A stretch of 64,000 nt of DNA from Anaeramoeba flamelloides (Eukaryota; Metamonada; Anaeramoebidae), in assembly GCA_027625915.1 (NCBI GenBank), contig JANTQA010000015.1, forward strand, positions 5,795,001-5,859,000. Reading direction: 5' to 3'. Both the position numbers and the translations under genes were made by a program. This document shows, one piece after another, positions 32,501 through 43,647 of this stretch. The stretch's first letter is position 1. The number at the start of each line of letters is the position of its first letter. Below the pieces are notes generated by a model. That model worked only from the letters and a program-made list of their open reading frames with translations. It had not been told where the DNA came from and searched no databases.

Positions 32501-34604
32501 CTTGTTAAAAATAATAATTGTAAAGTCGTTTGAAAAAAGTGTAGCCAAAATTTTTTATTCTATATCCCTAAAAATAGATCTATTGAAGTTTTCCATCTAT
32601 TTTATAGATACTTTTACAAAAACTTTTTTGTCACACTTTTTTAAAATGGATGTGTAGAAATTAGAATTTGAAGAAATATTTCTTTGATTTATAATCCAAG
32701 TTTCAGTAATATAATAAAAAAATAATTGTGTTTTCAATTTATGAAAGAGGTTCAAATTGATTTTTTGATTAAAAAATAAAGTTAACTTTTTTCAAGATCT
32801 ACCAAGTTTCAAATAAACTTTGTTTCTGTAAAAGAGGCCCAAAATTTTTTTTCAAATATCAATTATTTATTATAATTGAACTTTGAAGAACAAATAAGAA
32901 ATAAGTAGAATAGTAAAGAGCCGAGAATTGTTGATGTCCGTAAGAAGTAAAACTAATTAATAAATAGATTTACTTAAAAATTGAAAACCCCAAATTATTA
33001 GCAACCCAATTGAGATAAACAACAAGGCTCATTTTGATCTTCAATTGAAGAATGGAATTTCAAAATTGAAATCATTTTTTCACTTTTTTTCTCATTTTAC
33101 TTTTTTTTTTTTTTTTTTGAACAATGTAATTCATTTACAAATTTTTTTTTTTATTGCAAGATCGATTGTCACTTGGTAAAAATGTGTTATTTTAATGTAA
33201 TTCAAATAATGAAAATGATTTTAAGAAATCATGTTTATTTCTATTGGAATTTTATTTAAAATAAATTTTTTCTTCTAATATCCATTCAAACCCTTTAAAC
33301 ACATGTAATATACCCACCACAATCGGTACCCTATGGAGGAAAAATTGTTTCGATCGCTTCTAAATGAATTATATGGGCTTTATAAAAATAAAATTGTAAA
33401 AAAAGTTACTAATTTATTTTAAATATCTAATTAAAGTAATACTCATAGAAATGATTTCATAATGATTATTCTAAATAAACTCTTTTTCAAAAATTGTGAC
33501 TCACCTGAAATAATAAATTGAAAAAAAAAATATATCCTTTAGTATTCAAGAACAATTAATAACTAAATATGATTTGTAATTCACTTTTAAATCATTCTAA
33601 ATATATAAAAGCCTGATATATTAAAAATTAAAAAAATAAAACCAAAAACTAAAAAAATGTGAATCACAATTTTTGAAATGAGCATTAAGGATTTTTTATT
33701 ACTGAACTTTCTCTGAAAAAAAGTTGAACAAGAAGATTTTTTATGAAAAATTAAATCCATTTTCAAAGACCCTACATAGCCTCAATTTTGTTAGTGATTA
33801 TTTGTCTTTTCGAAGATCTCTTTTTTTTTTTCCACATGATCTTTTTAAAAAAAAAAAAAAAAAAAAAGAAAAAGAAAAACAAAAGAAAAACAAAAATTTG
33901 AAAAAGCCAAACTAAAATTTGCAAAATTAGAAAAAATGATTCTAATCCAAAAATTTGAAAATAATTTTTGTAAAGAACACTGGACAAACCCTCAAAACAA
34001 CTCCCATTAACATTATAAAGCGAGTCAAAATTTATGAAAAATAGTTTAGTTTTGTATTTTTATTTATTTATTAGGGTTTCTAGTTTATGTATTAAATTTA
34101 TAAAATTAATTCATTTCTATTCTTCATATATTCATCAAATTTTATCTTATATTCTATTCTATTCTTTCTTCCATTCTATTCTATTCCATTCCATTCTATT
34201 CTATTCTATTCTATTCTTTCTTTCGTTCATTGGGTGTATATTTGATATCATTAATTTAAAATAGTGGCGAATATGAATATATTTTCAAGCCTTTTATTTC
34301 ACTGGTTCAGCACGGTTTAAAAAGTAACAACGACGTAACAATAGGATCATGGGGGTCATTAGGCATTGACAATTTTCAAGAAAATTATCCTAATGGAGAA
34401 CAATGTTGGAATGGGCCAATCAGAAAAGTTCTAATACATTTTGAGTGCTCAGTCAATTCAGAAATTATTTCAATCGAAGAAACAGACCGTTGTTTTTATG
34501 AAATGGTTTTTAAAACACCAGGTGCATGCCAGGATATTGATGATGATGTTGATGATGATTATAAACAACAATTTCTAAAAAAAAGTAACAAGAAAGAATT
34601 ATAA
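26549..34604 (+). CDS. PRKCSH: Glucosidase II beta subunit (392 aa, 3 exons)
   Basis: Exons 26549-26747, 26931-27570 and 34265-34604; phases (1, then 2) join cleanly. Residues 1-18 are a signal peptide. Cys-rich LDL-receptor-A-like repeats follow ([11 protein letters not shown] ~56-66; [11 protein letters not shown] ~98-109), then a K/E/R coiled coil (~115-165) and a C-terminal MRH lectin domain (~265-368): [20 protein letters not shown] and TPGAC. MRH sugar-contact positions Q295, R333, E352 and Y358 are present. The chain ends DDD...NKKEL, a KDEL-like ER-retrieval tail. Glucosidase II trims glucose from N-glycans in the ER; the beta subunit retains and activates the alpha subunit (established). 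It is shorter than the ~530-aa human protein because the acidic linker is missing. One MRH disulfide pair (V273/K288) is lost. Confidence 0.93.
27667..28055 (+). repeat. Two direct ~145-bp copies inside the giant intron
   Basis: 27667-27811 and 27900-28055 share tcattttccaattaataaat, caaattctcaaaatattttt and ggatctttcacaaaaccaat. The segment between them plus the second copy (27835-27965) is inverted at 30852-31015. Confidence 0.85.
29290..29600 (-). mobile_element. SINE-like or foreign insertion with poly-A tail (minus strand)
   Basis: The ~240-bp segment 29359-29600 is much richer in G and C than its surroundings. On the minus strand it ends in two long A runs (plus-strand T runs at 29309-29358) separated by a repeated gagttg. 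Two 31-32-bp tandem units, each ending ctgactcgacag/cgactcgacag, lie at 29384-29446. I could not find convincing A/B boxes or a clear target duplication, so class and origin are open. Confidence 0.45.
29756..29950. repeat. Short inverted-end segment
   Basis: caaaatttttaacacacc at the left is inverted as ggtgtgttaaaaattttg at the right, about 190 bp overall. Possible small MITE. Confidence 0.5.
30852..31015 (-). repeat. Inverted copy of the 27835-27965 intron repeat
   Basis: On the minus strand it reads ccccaaatcttttccttc, gatgaaaaaatgaaaatatc, ttccaattaata and caaattctcaaaatattttt. Together with its partner it could form a 130-bp stem across the intron. Confidence 0.8.
31197..31965. mobile_element. 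Fold-back element with ~140-bp arms
   Basis: Left arm 31197-31335 (atatccccgaaaatacccga, cgaaaatactcgaaaa, actttatgaaagaacttc) and right arm 31826-31965 are inverted copies at high identity. The ~490-bp middle includes a C-rich stretch at 31655-31745 (acaacacatcccaacacaac) of unusual composition. No protein is recognised. Confidence 0.8.
34150..34224 (+). repeat. (TTCTA)n pentanucleotide satellite
   Basis: attct/attcc pentamers repeated about 15 times, ending 40 bp before the splice acceptor of exon 3. Confidence 0.9.
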
Positions 34605-34786
34605 GAAAAATTTTACTTCAATTAAATAAATAAATAATTTCGAATTAAAATTTATTGAAAATTCAATTAATTTTCCAACACCTTTCTGTAAATTAATATT
34701 TTTTTTATTTTTTATACTTTCCACTTTATCCAAATTCCATTTTTGCAGTTGTTTTATCTTCCTCTTTTTTTTTTTTTTAGGTTCTA

Positions 34787-35088
34787 AGTCAATACTTGAG
34801 TATGGTACAAATCCATGGTAAATTACTAGAACCTTAAATCAAAAATTGCAATTGATAGCCTCAAAAATTGTAAATTTATTCTTAAACACCTACCAATCTG
34901 ATAATCTTACACTCTTCAATTTGGATTTCGGAAAAAAAAAATATAAATTAACAAAAATTGCCATTTTGAACCACTATTAAAACCCATACCAAGCAAACAA
35001 TTGAACAGATAAGAACCAAATTAACAAGTAGCTACACCCGAGACAAGATGATCTTTTTTTCAAATTTAAGGTATTGTAAACCTTAAAT
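34787..35088 (+). repeat. Partial R1 3' block followed by a lone R2 arm
   Basis: tacttgagtatggtacaaat (34793) matches the 3' block of R1, and 34875-35088 matches the right arm of the fold-back at 1831-2398 (catacca-gc, gaaccaaattaacaa, ttgtaaaccttaa). The same R1-R2 order as at 1640-2398 suggests they moved as a unit. Confidence 0.65.
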
Positions 35089-35487
35089 TTGAACTGTTAA
35101 AATTTTTACTTAACGAATTAGAAGAATTAAGATTTTTAATTTCAATTAGGGATGTTTAACGTTATTAATAGGGTGGCAAAGAAGCCATACTTTTCACCCT
35201 TTTACCAACCCCAAATTATATCTGATAACCATTTATTTGCTCTGGTTGTTTATATTTGATTTTTAATGTTAAATTGGCTTTGATATAAGATTATTTTGTA
35301 TTGAAAAAAAAAAAAAACACAGTACTCTAAAATACTAATATTGGAAGAGAGACAAAGTCTTTTAATATCTCTGAAAATAACAAAAACAAAATAATTTAAC
35401 ATTTTTTGTTGAACTTTGTTTATTCTTTTGAAGAATGTTTTGAAAAAATTATTTTGAATACAAGTCTATTACATATTAAAAAGGAAA
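35089..35487. other. AT-rich intergenic DNA
   Basis: No gene or recognised repeat. Confidence 0.4.
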
Positions 35488-36607
35488 TATAAACTCTTTT
35501 TCAGTCAAAGGGGCCCAGTTTTATAGAAGAAATAGAAAATAATCTATGAGTTTAATTTATTATTCTCTCTCGCAATAAAGTTTCAAATTTTACTTAAGGT
35601 AATAAAGAAAAATAATAAAAAATTGAAAACAAAAAACACGTAAAATAGTAATATAATATATAAATTCGGGTACATAGTAACCCCACTCTGAGAGGTAATA
35701 TCAGTTTATTTTTTTAAAAATTTAAAAGAATTGAGCAAAATCAGAGATTTTACTCCATTCTTTCAAATTAAAAAAAAACCTAACGACAACATAATATCAA
35801 TAATTAATCACAGATTGTGGAATTTTTGCTAGGGATCGATAATCTTTCTATCAGGTTTTTACCTCCTGTGAATTATGGATAAGTGTTTTCAAGAGCCTCA
35901 TTTTTTTTAATTTAATAAATAAAAAGAAAATACAAAAAATTTTATTTTTATTTCAGAAATTTAAATAAACCAAAAAAGATAGTGGAAAGTTTTTAATTTG
36001 ACCATGCCAATGATATTATTATTATTTTATGATATTAGTTAATTATTTTTCTTTTTATCTTTTTTATTATTTGATATAATTTTCTTTAATTACTCCTTTC
36101 TCTAAATAAATAAAAAAAGTTGTAATTTTTAAATCTGAATATTTTTTTCTAATTTACTAAATTTATTTTTTTATGTTTTTTGATTTTAGCTTTTTTTTTT
36201 TTTCTTTGTTTTTCTTTTTCATTTTTTTTAAAAAAAGTCAATTTGAAAAATAAAAAGGCAGTTGAAATTCTAAATTAACATTAAGAAATGCGAGTTTGGA
36301 TTTTCTTTTAAAATTCATTGATTTACAATTAAAAAAAAATATTATTGTAAACAATTTATTTTTTTCCTAAGAAATTGAGAAATTTAGTTTGGGATGTTTC
36401 AATGAAAGGGAACGAAAAAATTGTTTAACATTTTTTTTGTTTTTGAAATTTATGGTTTGTTCTGGTATTTTGTTGATGACTATCAACTCTAACCTGAAGT
36501 TTATTATTTCTCTTATTTTTAAACAATTGTGGTTAATGTATTCTTTAAAAACAAAAGTGTTTTTTCTCTTTTGTCGGTGTAATTTGAGTGGAATGGAGTT
36601 TATTTAA
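35488..36607 (+). mobile_element. Repeat family R7, copy 1 (long form)
   Basis: It starts ataaactctttttcagtcaa followed by aggggcccag and then gaagaaatag...ctatgagtttaatt, as in the copy reading leftward from 42189. Internal blocks (gaaattgagaaattta, tttcaatgaaaggg, gtttattatttctcttattt) recur in both other copies. The right boundary is approximate. The open frame at 36389-36607 is not shared and is not a protein I recognise. Confidence 0.6.
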
Positions 36608-36689
36608 CGAAATCAATAAAAACATGGTTATCTGTTAAAAATTGGAAATGATAAAAAGGGGAATTTTTTTCTTCCTTCTTACGGCTACA

Positions 36690-36935
36690 TATATAAGCCA
36701 AATTTCAAAATTAGGGGCAAAATTTTTTTTTATTATTTTTTTCTTTTTTTCGTTTTTCTTTAAAAAAATAAAATTATTACACTATATTTTTATTTATTAA
36801 TCTATATTGGTTATTATCTCCAAAACACTTTGATAAAATACATTATTATTCAAAAAAAAAAAAATTAAAAAACAATTAAATAAACTTTTTACTGATGAAA
36901 AATCGTCCCCTATTTTTGAAATTAAGCTTATTTGT
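36690..36935. mobile_element. Short inverted-end element (MITE-like)
   Basis: atataagccaaatttcaaaa plus ttaggggc at the left pairs with gtccccta plus tttttgaaattaagcttatt at the right, about 245 bp apart. The interior is A/T-rich and non-coding. Confidence 0.6.
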
Positions 36936-37769
36936 TTGAAATCCTTTAATTCCTTTTCTGAGTCGATATTGGTGTTTATACAAATTGGAAAGTCTTATAC
37001 AAATTATGGAATATCCACATTATTTACTAAATGAAGGTTAGAATATAATGTTACAGGACAAAAAGAAAAAGAAAAAAAATCACGAAATGCATTTTATCTT
37101 TAAGGAAAGTTAAAATATTACAAATTTTTGTTTTTTTTTTTGGTATTTTGATGAAAAAATCATTTATTGATCCAAAACCATTTTTAAATTTTCGAGCCTT
37201 TAGGGGTATATTTGAAATCGATTTTGTTTTGATCTTTTTTGAATTTCATCTCAATTGATTTTGGAGTATATTTATACACTCTGTTTCACCATTAATGCTT
37301 GAATATAAAGTGGGGCAGTAGTTTATCAGATACTTTTGGATTTACAAGTCTTTTCAATTTAAATATAGAGTTTCTTTTATTCAAATGGTTTTGCTCAAAT
37401 TATCTAAATTTCTAAAAAATTCTAAATTTTGAAATTTTAACTATCTCTATTGACTTATCATCCTTAAACACAAATAATTCGACTTGTAGAGATAAAAGAA
37501 CTCACTTTTAAGCATAAATTATATATAACCCTCAACTATTTATATTTTATTGACGTTTAAAAAAATAAAAAAATTAACAATTATTATGGAGATTTCACAC
37601 AAAACAGCCTAAAGAAATGGAAAAATGTGAATTTCCATTTTTTCCTGGCTTTCAACGGTATTACTTCCTACCTGTAAATTTTTAAAAAAATAATTTTAAA
37701 TTATATTGTTAAGGGTCCAGTCATTACAGTTACAAATAATTTTCTGAAAATGATTAAAAAAATTTGTAA
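36936..37769. other. AT-rich intergenic DNA
   Basis: No gene or recognised repeat. Confidence 0.4.
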
Positions 37770-38510
37770 TTTTTTATGAGTTTCCTAATACCAATCAAAA
37801 AATATACGACATATGAAGCGAGATCAATCCCCAAAAACTAAAAATCAAAAAAGAGTACATTTTTTGAAATAAAACACCAAAGAGCAAGACTCAATTTCCA
37901 ATTAGAATGGTTATGAATATATAATTTTGAAAACAACTGTGTTAGTTTCAGAGTGTCACTCTTTGGTGCTTTTTGAGATCTCTAAGATTTTTTTTTTCAT
38001 TTTTTTCTTTTTTCTCCAATGAGTTATTTTTTTATCCAGATTGTTACAAAATCCTTACTTTATAAAAATATAGTGGGTTAAAAATAACCACAAATTCGAT
38101 TAAAATCGAATTAAATTGATTGTGTACTTTTAGAAAACAATTTGTTTTAAATTGAAGGAATTTAACTCTTTGGAAATTTAAAATGAGTAATAAGTAATTT
38201 TTTTTTTAAATTTGATTTTCTGAAATTAAGAATACTTAGTAACTTATTTTTCTTAATTGAATTTTTTATCAATTGAGATACTGTGTATGTTTTTTTTTTA
38301 TTGTATTTTTTGAGAATTGAGAATTCTTTTAGACTTTTTTTTTAATTGATTTTTTTGCAAATGAGATCAGAACAAACATTTTTTGTTTGTTAGTTGTTTT
38401 TTGTCAATCAAAAGAAGGGAAATTTCACAATACCCTTTTTGGGTTTCAATTCACTCCTTGAGTATGGAGCAAATCCACTGTAAAGGACTAGATCCTTAAA
38501 TCAAATAATG
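37770..38510 (+). repeat. Dispersed repeat family R1, copy 2
   Basis: Partner of 1100-1695, ending with ccttgagtatggagcaaat at 38457. It lacks the R2 arm that follows R1 at the two other sites. About 400 bp of unannotated sequence separates it from the 3' end of the next minus-strand gene. Confidence 0.75.
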
Positions 38511-38904
38511 TAAAAAACTTTTTGATTCAATTTCCCTTTTTTAAAAGGTTTTACACAGCTTTGAACAAAGATCTCATCGATTGGGTCTAATGAAAGTTTG
38601 TAAAATTAATTGATCTTTGAAATGTTTCTTGTAATGAAATGTTTGGCTCGCAGATCTAACAAGATTTAAAAAAATGGAAATTGAACAAAATGGTTTTTTT
38701 CCTTTTTTTTTGAATTTCTGAGATAAAAGGACTGAAAAATGAAAGAATAACCTGAAAAGAGTTTGCGATTTTATTTCAATCAAATTCCATCTCTATTGAT
38801 GTTTTTGTTCTAGTTTTTAAAATAATATCAAAAAACAAAAATTACAAAAACAATGAAGGAGAGAGCTAATCCCAAATTTCAAGTAGAAAGCAAAACAGAA
38901 ATGC

Positions 38905-40029
38905 CTAATTTCTTTCGAAGGTATCTTTGAAAGGTTTAAAATTTCCGTCTGGGTTTATACCCCCACGCTTAGCATTTTCGTCATCAATAATTGCAAACCA
39001 AACTTTGCGAAAGCAGCCAGCGAATTTAGTATTTAATTCCTCATCGAAAATTTGAGCAACATGATAAGAAGGGTTTCGAAAGATCCCACAACCAAAGGCA
39101 CCAAGAACCAGGTCTTTGTTTCCTCGGAGCGCTGCACACGAAAGTAAACATCGGATCCGAGTCCTCATTTTTTTTTCATCCTTCTTTGTATACATCATCC
39201 TCTTAAATTTGCCGGACACCAATTTGGGTCTAAATAGCCCTGCAGCAGACAACACGTTGATCAAAAAGGGTTTCTCGAGAAAAGAATAGCCGTTTTCCGC
39301 AGTGTCTCGAAAGACAATTATATTTGGTGCATATAAGGTCCAGGAGTTCAAGGGATAACTCCAGTCACGAGAATTTGAATATGCCTTATCGCCAAGCCAT
39401 GTCCAGAGGCTTGTCCTTCGAAACAAACTCTCTTCCTGTCCACTTGATCCTTCTTGAAAACCGCCGCCTGGCCTTCTGTGTGAGGCCATATTTAATACGG
39501 CTATTTCGGAATTGGGAAACTCTAAATCTTCTTCATTTACCTCTTCTTCTTCTTCTTCTTCTTCTTTTTTTTCTTTTTCTTTTTCTTTTTCTTTCTCGTT
39601 TTCTTCTTTTTCATTTTTTTCTTCTTTTTTTCCTTTTTCTTTTTGTTTTTCTTTTACTTGTTGTTTTTCTTCTTTTTCATTTTCTTTCATTAATAGTCGT
39701 ACGGCCTCAAGAGTATCGGCATTAATCACTTTAAATTCTGTCTTATATTTTGTTTTTGGTTTCACAGGCCGTGGTTGTTTAAACATTTCAGTCTCTCTGA
39801 TATTGAGCCTCATAAATTCTTTGGAAAATTTTATTTCTTGGTATTCGTCAGAGAAGTATCCCCTTTGCTCCAAACAAAAGAGGGTTTGTTGTGAAATCAA
39901 TTTATGCAAATTTCTCAATTTTCCTTTTCTGTTGTTGAGCATAAAAGTTTTGATCTGTTCTTTGGCAGTTGTAGTGCTGTGCTCAACAGATGTAATTTCG
40001 TTGTTCACTATTGAATAAAAATTTTTCAT
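38905..40029 (-). CDS. Microbial-type poly(ADP-ribose) glycohydrolase (374 aa)
   Basis: Intronless frame with ATG at 40029 and TAG at 38905. The core reads AVLNMASHRRPGGG-FQEGSSGQEE (GGG 188-190, QEE 198-200), followed by SLFRR, YPL, VVFRD-like IIVFRD, INVLSAAG, RIRCLLSCAALRG and VLGAFGCGIFRNP. This is the macrodomain of the TIGR02452/DUF2263 (bacterial-type PARG) family. In PARGs the GGG-X7-QEE loop binds ADP-ribose and supplies the catalytic glutamates (established), so catalysis looks intact. Residues ~114-168 are a K/E run inserted between VINADTLEAV and the GGG loop. The N-terminal ~100 residues match the family's leading helices. No targeting signal is seen. The TAG stop sits where the family normally ends, showing that TAG terminates here. 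Confidence 0.92.
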   Translation of the reverse strand: MKNFYSIVNNEITSVEHSTTTAKEQIKTFMLNNRKGKLRNLHKLISQQTLFCLEQRGYFSDEYQEIKFSKEFMRLNIRETEMFKQPRPVKPKTKYKTEFKVINADTLEAVRLLMKENEKEEKQQVKEKQKEKGKKEEKNEKEENEKEKEKEKEKKEEEEEEEEVNEEDLEFPNSEIAVLNMASHRRPGGGFQEGSSGQEESLFRRTSLWTWLGDKAYSNSRDWSYPLNSWTLYAPNIIVFRDTAENGYSFLEKPFLINVLSAAGLFRPKLVSGKFKRMMYTKKDEKKMRTRIRCLLSCAALRGNKDLVLGAFGCGIFRNPSYHVAQIFDEELNTKFAGCFRKVWFAIIDDENAKRGGINPDGNFKPFKDTFERN

Positions 40030-41624
40030 TTCAAGACAAAAGAAAAAATAATGATAATAATCAAAAAGTCTCTTTTATCATTTATTAAAACAGAAAAGGC
40101 ATCGCAATTTACATTACGAAATCAGATTTTATGAGAAATAAGAGAACTTTGATTTATTTTCAAAAAAAACGTCATCTAATTTTTAATATTTGACTTATTT
40201 GATTTTTTCTAACACATATTTAATTAATAACATTTAACTTTGTTGTTGACAAGGTGAAGTTTTCGGGTAAAACCTAATGAGAAAAAGAAACCTTTTATTG
40301 GTTTTTTAAGAATAATTCGGAAAATATTTTCACTCCATTTTCTTCTCCTTTATTTCTCCTTTCAAATCAAATTTTTGAGAAATAAATGTAATGAATGTTC
40401 TAACATTATATGTTCTTTGCTTTTTTTATGTAATTTATATATGAAAGACAAAGAATCCCAAAAAAAAGTCAGATTTCTCAATTGAAAAAAAGTAAATTTT
40501 AGTTCAAAAAATAATGAGTTTCAAAGTTGATCTCATTTAAATTTCAAAAATAAGTCTCTCCAAGTTCAAAAAACTAGATTGTATGTTTCGTTAATTTCAT
40601 TTTAGAATCCGTACTGTGAAAGTTAAGAAAATAAAAACAAAATTCAAAAAATACTAATAAAATCAAATTACCAAAATCACTTTTTTCTCAAATAAAAAAG
40701 AAGCTTGAATAAAACTCAAAATATCACTTCTAATTGATTTTGGAAAGATAATTTTTGTTTTTTTTTGAACACATAAAAAGAAACAACTATTTTTCTAACT
40801 GAAATATTCCTTGACTTGTTCATAAATGATTTCAAAATTATTCATGTTTTTTCTTTTAAAATCGTAGTTTTTTCATTAACTGTGTTCCTTTACTGGTATG
40901 CTCACAATGGTCTAGGAACTTGGCCAAGATCCCAGATGTATTTAGTAATATTTAATTGTCTTTAAAAAAGAAGGGAAGTGATTTGGGAGTAGAAATGTCA
41001 AGAGAAAATCGAAAATACACTCTTTTTCAAAATCAAACAAACCCAAACATTTCCAATAGTTTATTTAATATAATAATTTGTTGGAATTTAAAACATGAAA
41101 TATATGGTAAAATTTCTTGACTCTTGAGGGCATATCAGAAAATCATTTCAGTTAATGAAAAAATCACAATTTTAATCAAAAAAATATCAAAAAATCAGAA
41201 ATAATTTTTCGACTTGTGTATTTGTTTAATAAATTATTAAAAAATTTTCACGATCACATTCTTTTTTTGCTTTTTTTAATCTTTTTTCAAAGTAACCTAT
41301 TGAAATTCCAAACTCTTTTTATTTGTTTGTTGGTCCTTTTTTAATGTTTTTATGTTCAATATCTGGCCAATGAAGTTTCAAAAATGAAATTAAAATATAA
41401 AAAATGAAAGAATATAATCAACTAAAAGATTTCTCACATTTATTAATCAAACAATAGTCAAAAAAAAAAAAAAAAATTCATGTATTAATTGGGGATAGAC
41501 ATTATCTGTATATCTTCACCCAGTTAAGAAAAGTAGAGTTATTTAAATTTTATTCTGATTTTATCTTTTCAATTCTTCAATATTTCTTCTAACGTAATTT
41601 TATTTACCCCAAACATATATTTAT
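40030..41624. other. Intergenic DNA with one GC-rich palindrome
   Basis: It includes the promoter of the PARG gene at its left edge. At 40915-40932 an isolated GC-rich imperfect palindrome, ggaacttggccaagatcc, stands out. No gene was recognised. Confidence 0.4.
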
Positions 41625-42189
41625 ATAAACTCTTATTCGCTCAAAGGTACCCAGTAAAAAATTCAAACTGCACTTTTTTTTTTAAGAATTAACCAACGAA
41701 TGATTGTTTCAGAATAAGATAAAATTATAAACTCCAGATTTAAGTTGATATTCATAGAAGATATATATGAACAAACGATAAATTTTCAAAAAAAAAATGT
41801 TAAAAAATTTTTTGGGCCCCATTCATTGGAACTCTCGTGTAAAATTTCTCAATTTCTTTAGGAAATTTAAATTGTTGATAATAAGATTATTTTAATATTA
41901 GATGTATTCATTTTTAAAGAAAATACATAACTTCAATTTTCTGAAACTTAATTTGGAGTTTTAAATTTTAATTTTTTTAAATTTAATTTAGAAAAAAAAT
42001 AAAAAAGAAAAGAAGAAAAAAAAAAAAATACAAAAAAAAAAAAATTTTACAAAATTTTACAAAATGAGAAAAAATGATCTTGATCAAAAAATTGAAATTT
42101 TATTTTGAGAAGAATAATGAATTAAACTCATAGAATGTGATCTATTTCTTCAATATAAGTGGTCCCCTTTGACTGAAAAAGAATTTATA
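41625..42189 (-). mobile_element. Repeat family R7, copy 2 (compact, both ends present)
   Basis: The left end ataaactcttattcgctcaa and the inverse right end ...cctttgactgaaaaagaat are inverted copies. On the minus strand the order of blocks equals the copies at 35488 and 49436. At 565 bp it is the best-bounded member. Non-coding. Confidence 0.7.
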
Positions 42190-43456
42190 TCTATATAAAT
42201 ATATATAAATAAACTATCTTTCATAATAATTTGCCCATTAAAAATCAAATTTTAAAGAAAAATATTTTTAATAATTGAATTTATCTATTATAACTAAAAA
42301 TTAAGATTTTAATATTCAATACTATACTCAAGAGATATTTATTTTTTGTCTAAAAATAAAAGAAAATAAAAATAAAAAAAACTGTTTAAAAAAAATTGGG
42401 CCATTTATTTTGAAAGAAGCATCACATAAAAAATAGAAAATTTAAAAAGGTAAAAAAACCGATTTATCGATTCTCCTTAAATTTGAATAACTAAATCTAA
42501 TCTCTTTTTCATATTTTAAACCAAATTTTTCCTTAATTCATCTGTTACTTCTTTCTAATTTTCCATTTTCATTTTCCCTTTTAACAAAACACTGTTGAAA
42601 AAATAAAAAAGAGAAAAAATGATTTATTTGCAAACTTTTCATTGTGAGAGGAAAAAATGCAAAACGACACAAAAGTAATTCATTATTCAAATGTAAGATG
42701 GGCCATTTATTATGAAATTTGGTTTATATCACAAAAATGATAATATAAAACATCAAACTAAAAAATCACGAATATATATTTTTCAAGAATATACCTTATT
42801 TCTTAATAATAATAATATGTCACCTTTTTTTGTTTTTTTATTGGAAATATTTGAATGTTGTATTTCAAAAAATATACTCAAATTAATAAATAGTGTATTA
42901 TGTTCATTCATCCATTTTATGTACCAAAATCAAAATTCCTAAAAAAAAAAAAAAATATTTTAAGATCTCAAAAATATTTCGAATTTATAAAAAAAAAAAA
43001 CAATTCACTTCATGACATTTTTTTAAACTCTTTATATGATTTTTTTTGAAAAAACTTCGAAATCTTGATTCTAACATATCTTGTAATTATTTTTACAATT
43101 TTATATATATAAATATGATTTTCTCTCTTCAATTAGTTCTTGGTACATAAATAATCTTTTTTTTAAATTATTTGAAAAGAATGATTATGGATATTTAAGA
43201 TCTAGGTTTTATACTTTACAAGATCTGTCCTTAAAACCTCAGAAATAATATATCCAAACTTTAAAGTGGCTTTTTTTCATTAGATCTTCACCTTAAGTCC
43301 AAATCCTCTAATATACAGTTAATTATTTCAACTAATTTAAGTATGCCATATTTGGTTAAAGATAGTATTTATTTTAATTAGAAATATTAAATAACTGGTA
43401 AAAATGGTGGTAATAGAATTTAAAAAGACATTATTATATCTTTTAGTTTTTTTTTA
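42190..43456. other. AT-rich intergenic DNA
   Basis: Long A/T runs. The open frame at 42712-42942 resembles no protein I know and lies in repeat-like DNA (gggccatttat occurs at 42407 and 42700). Confidence 0.4.
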
Positions 43457-43647
43457 CAGTCAATTCCACGTTTAACACAAAACTTCAACCAAATTTAAAG
43501 CAAAATAAAAAACTCCAATTAAGGCACAAAATTTTGGATTCTAGTTAATTTGTAAAAAAAAAAAATTACAAATTTTGTGCCTTAATTTGAGATTTTTTTG
43601 TACTTTAAATTTGTTGTAGGTTTGTGCCATAAAAGTGAAACTGACTG
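43457..43647. mobile_element. MITE family M1, copy 3
   Basis: cagtcaattccacg ... gtgaaactgactg, 191 bp, with TA on both sides. The middle hairpin caattaaggcacaaaatttt / aattttgtgccttaattt is well preserved. Confidence 0.85.

Larger units (their letters stand above)
27571..34264 (+). other. 6694-bp intron 2 of the glucosidase II beta gene
   Basis: Donor GTAAGT at 27571 and acceptor aaatag ending at 34264. The protein on either side ([15 protein letters not shown] | [11 protein letters not shown]) aligns without a gap to the start of the family's MRH domain, so no exon is missing. The intron holds the repeats listed below. Apart from the listed elements, 28060-29290, 29960-30850 and 31970-34145 contain only AT-rich DNA, including runs of T and A at 33103-33117 and 33846-33866. 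Confidence 0.85.
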
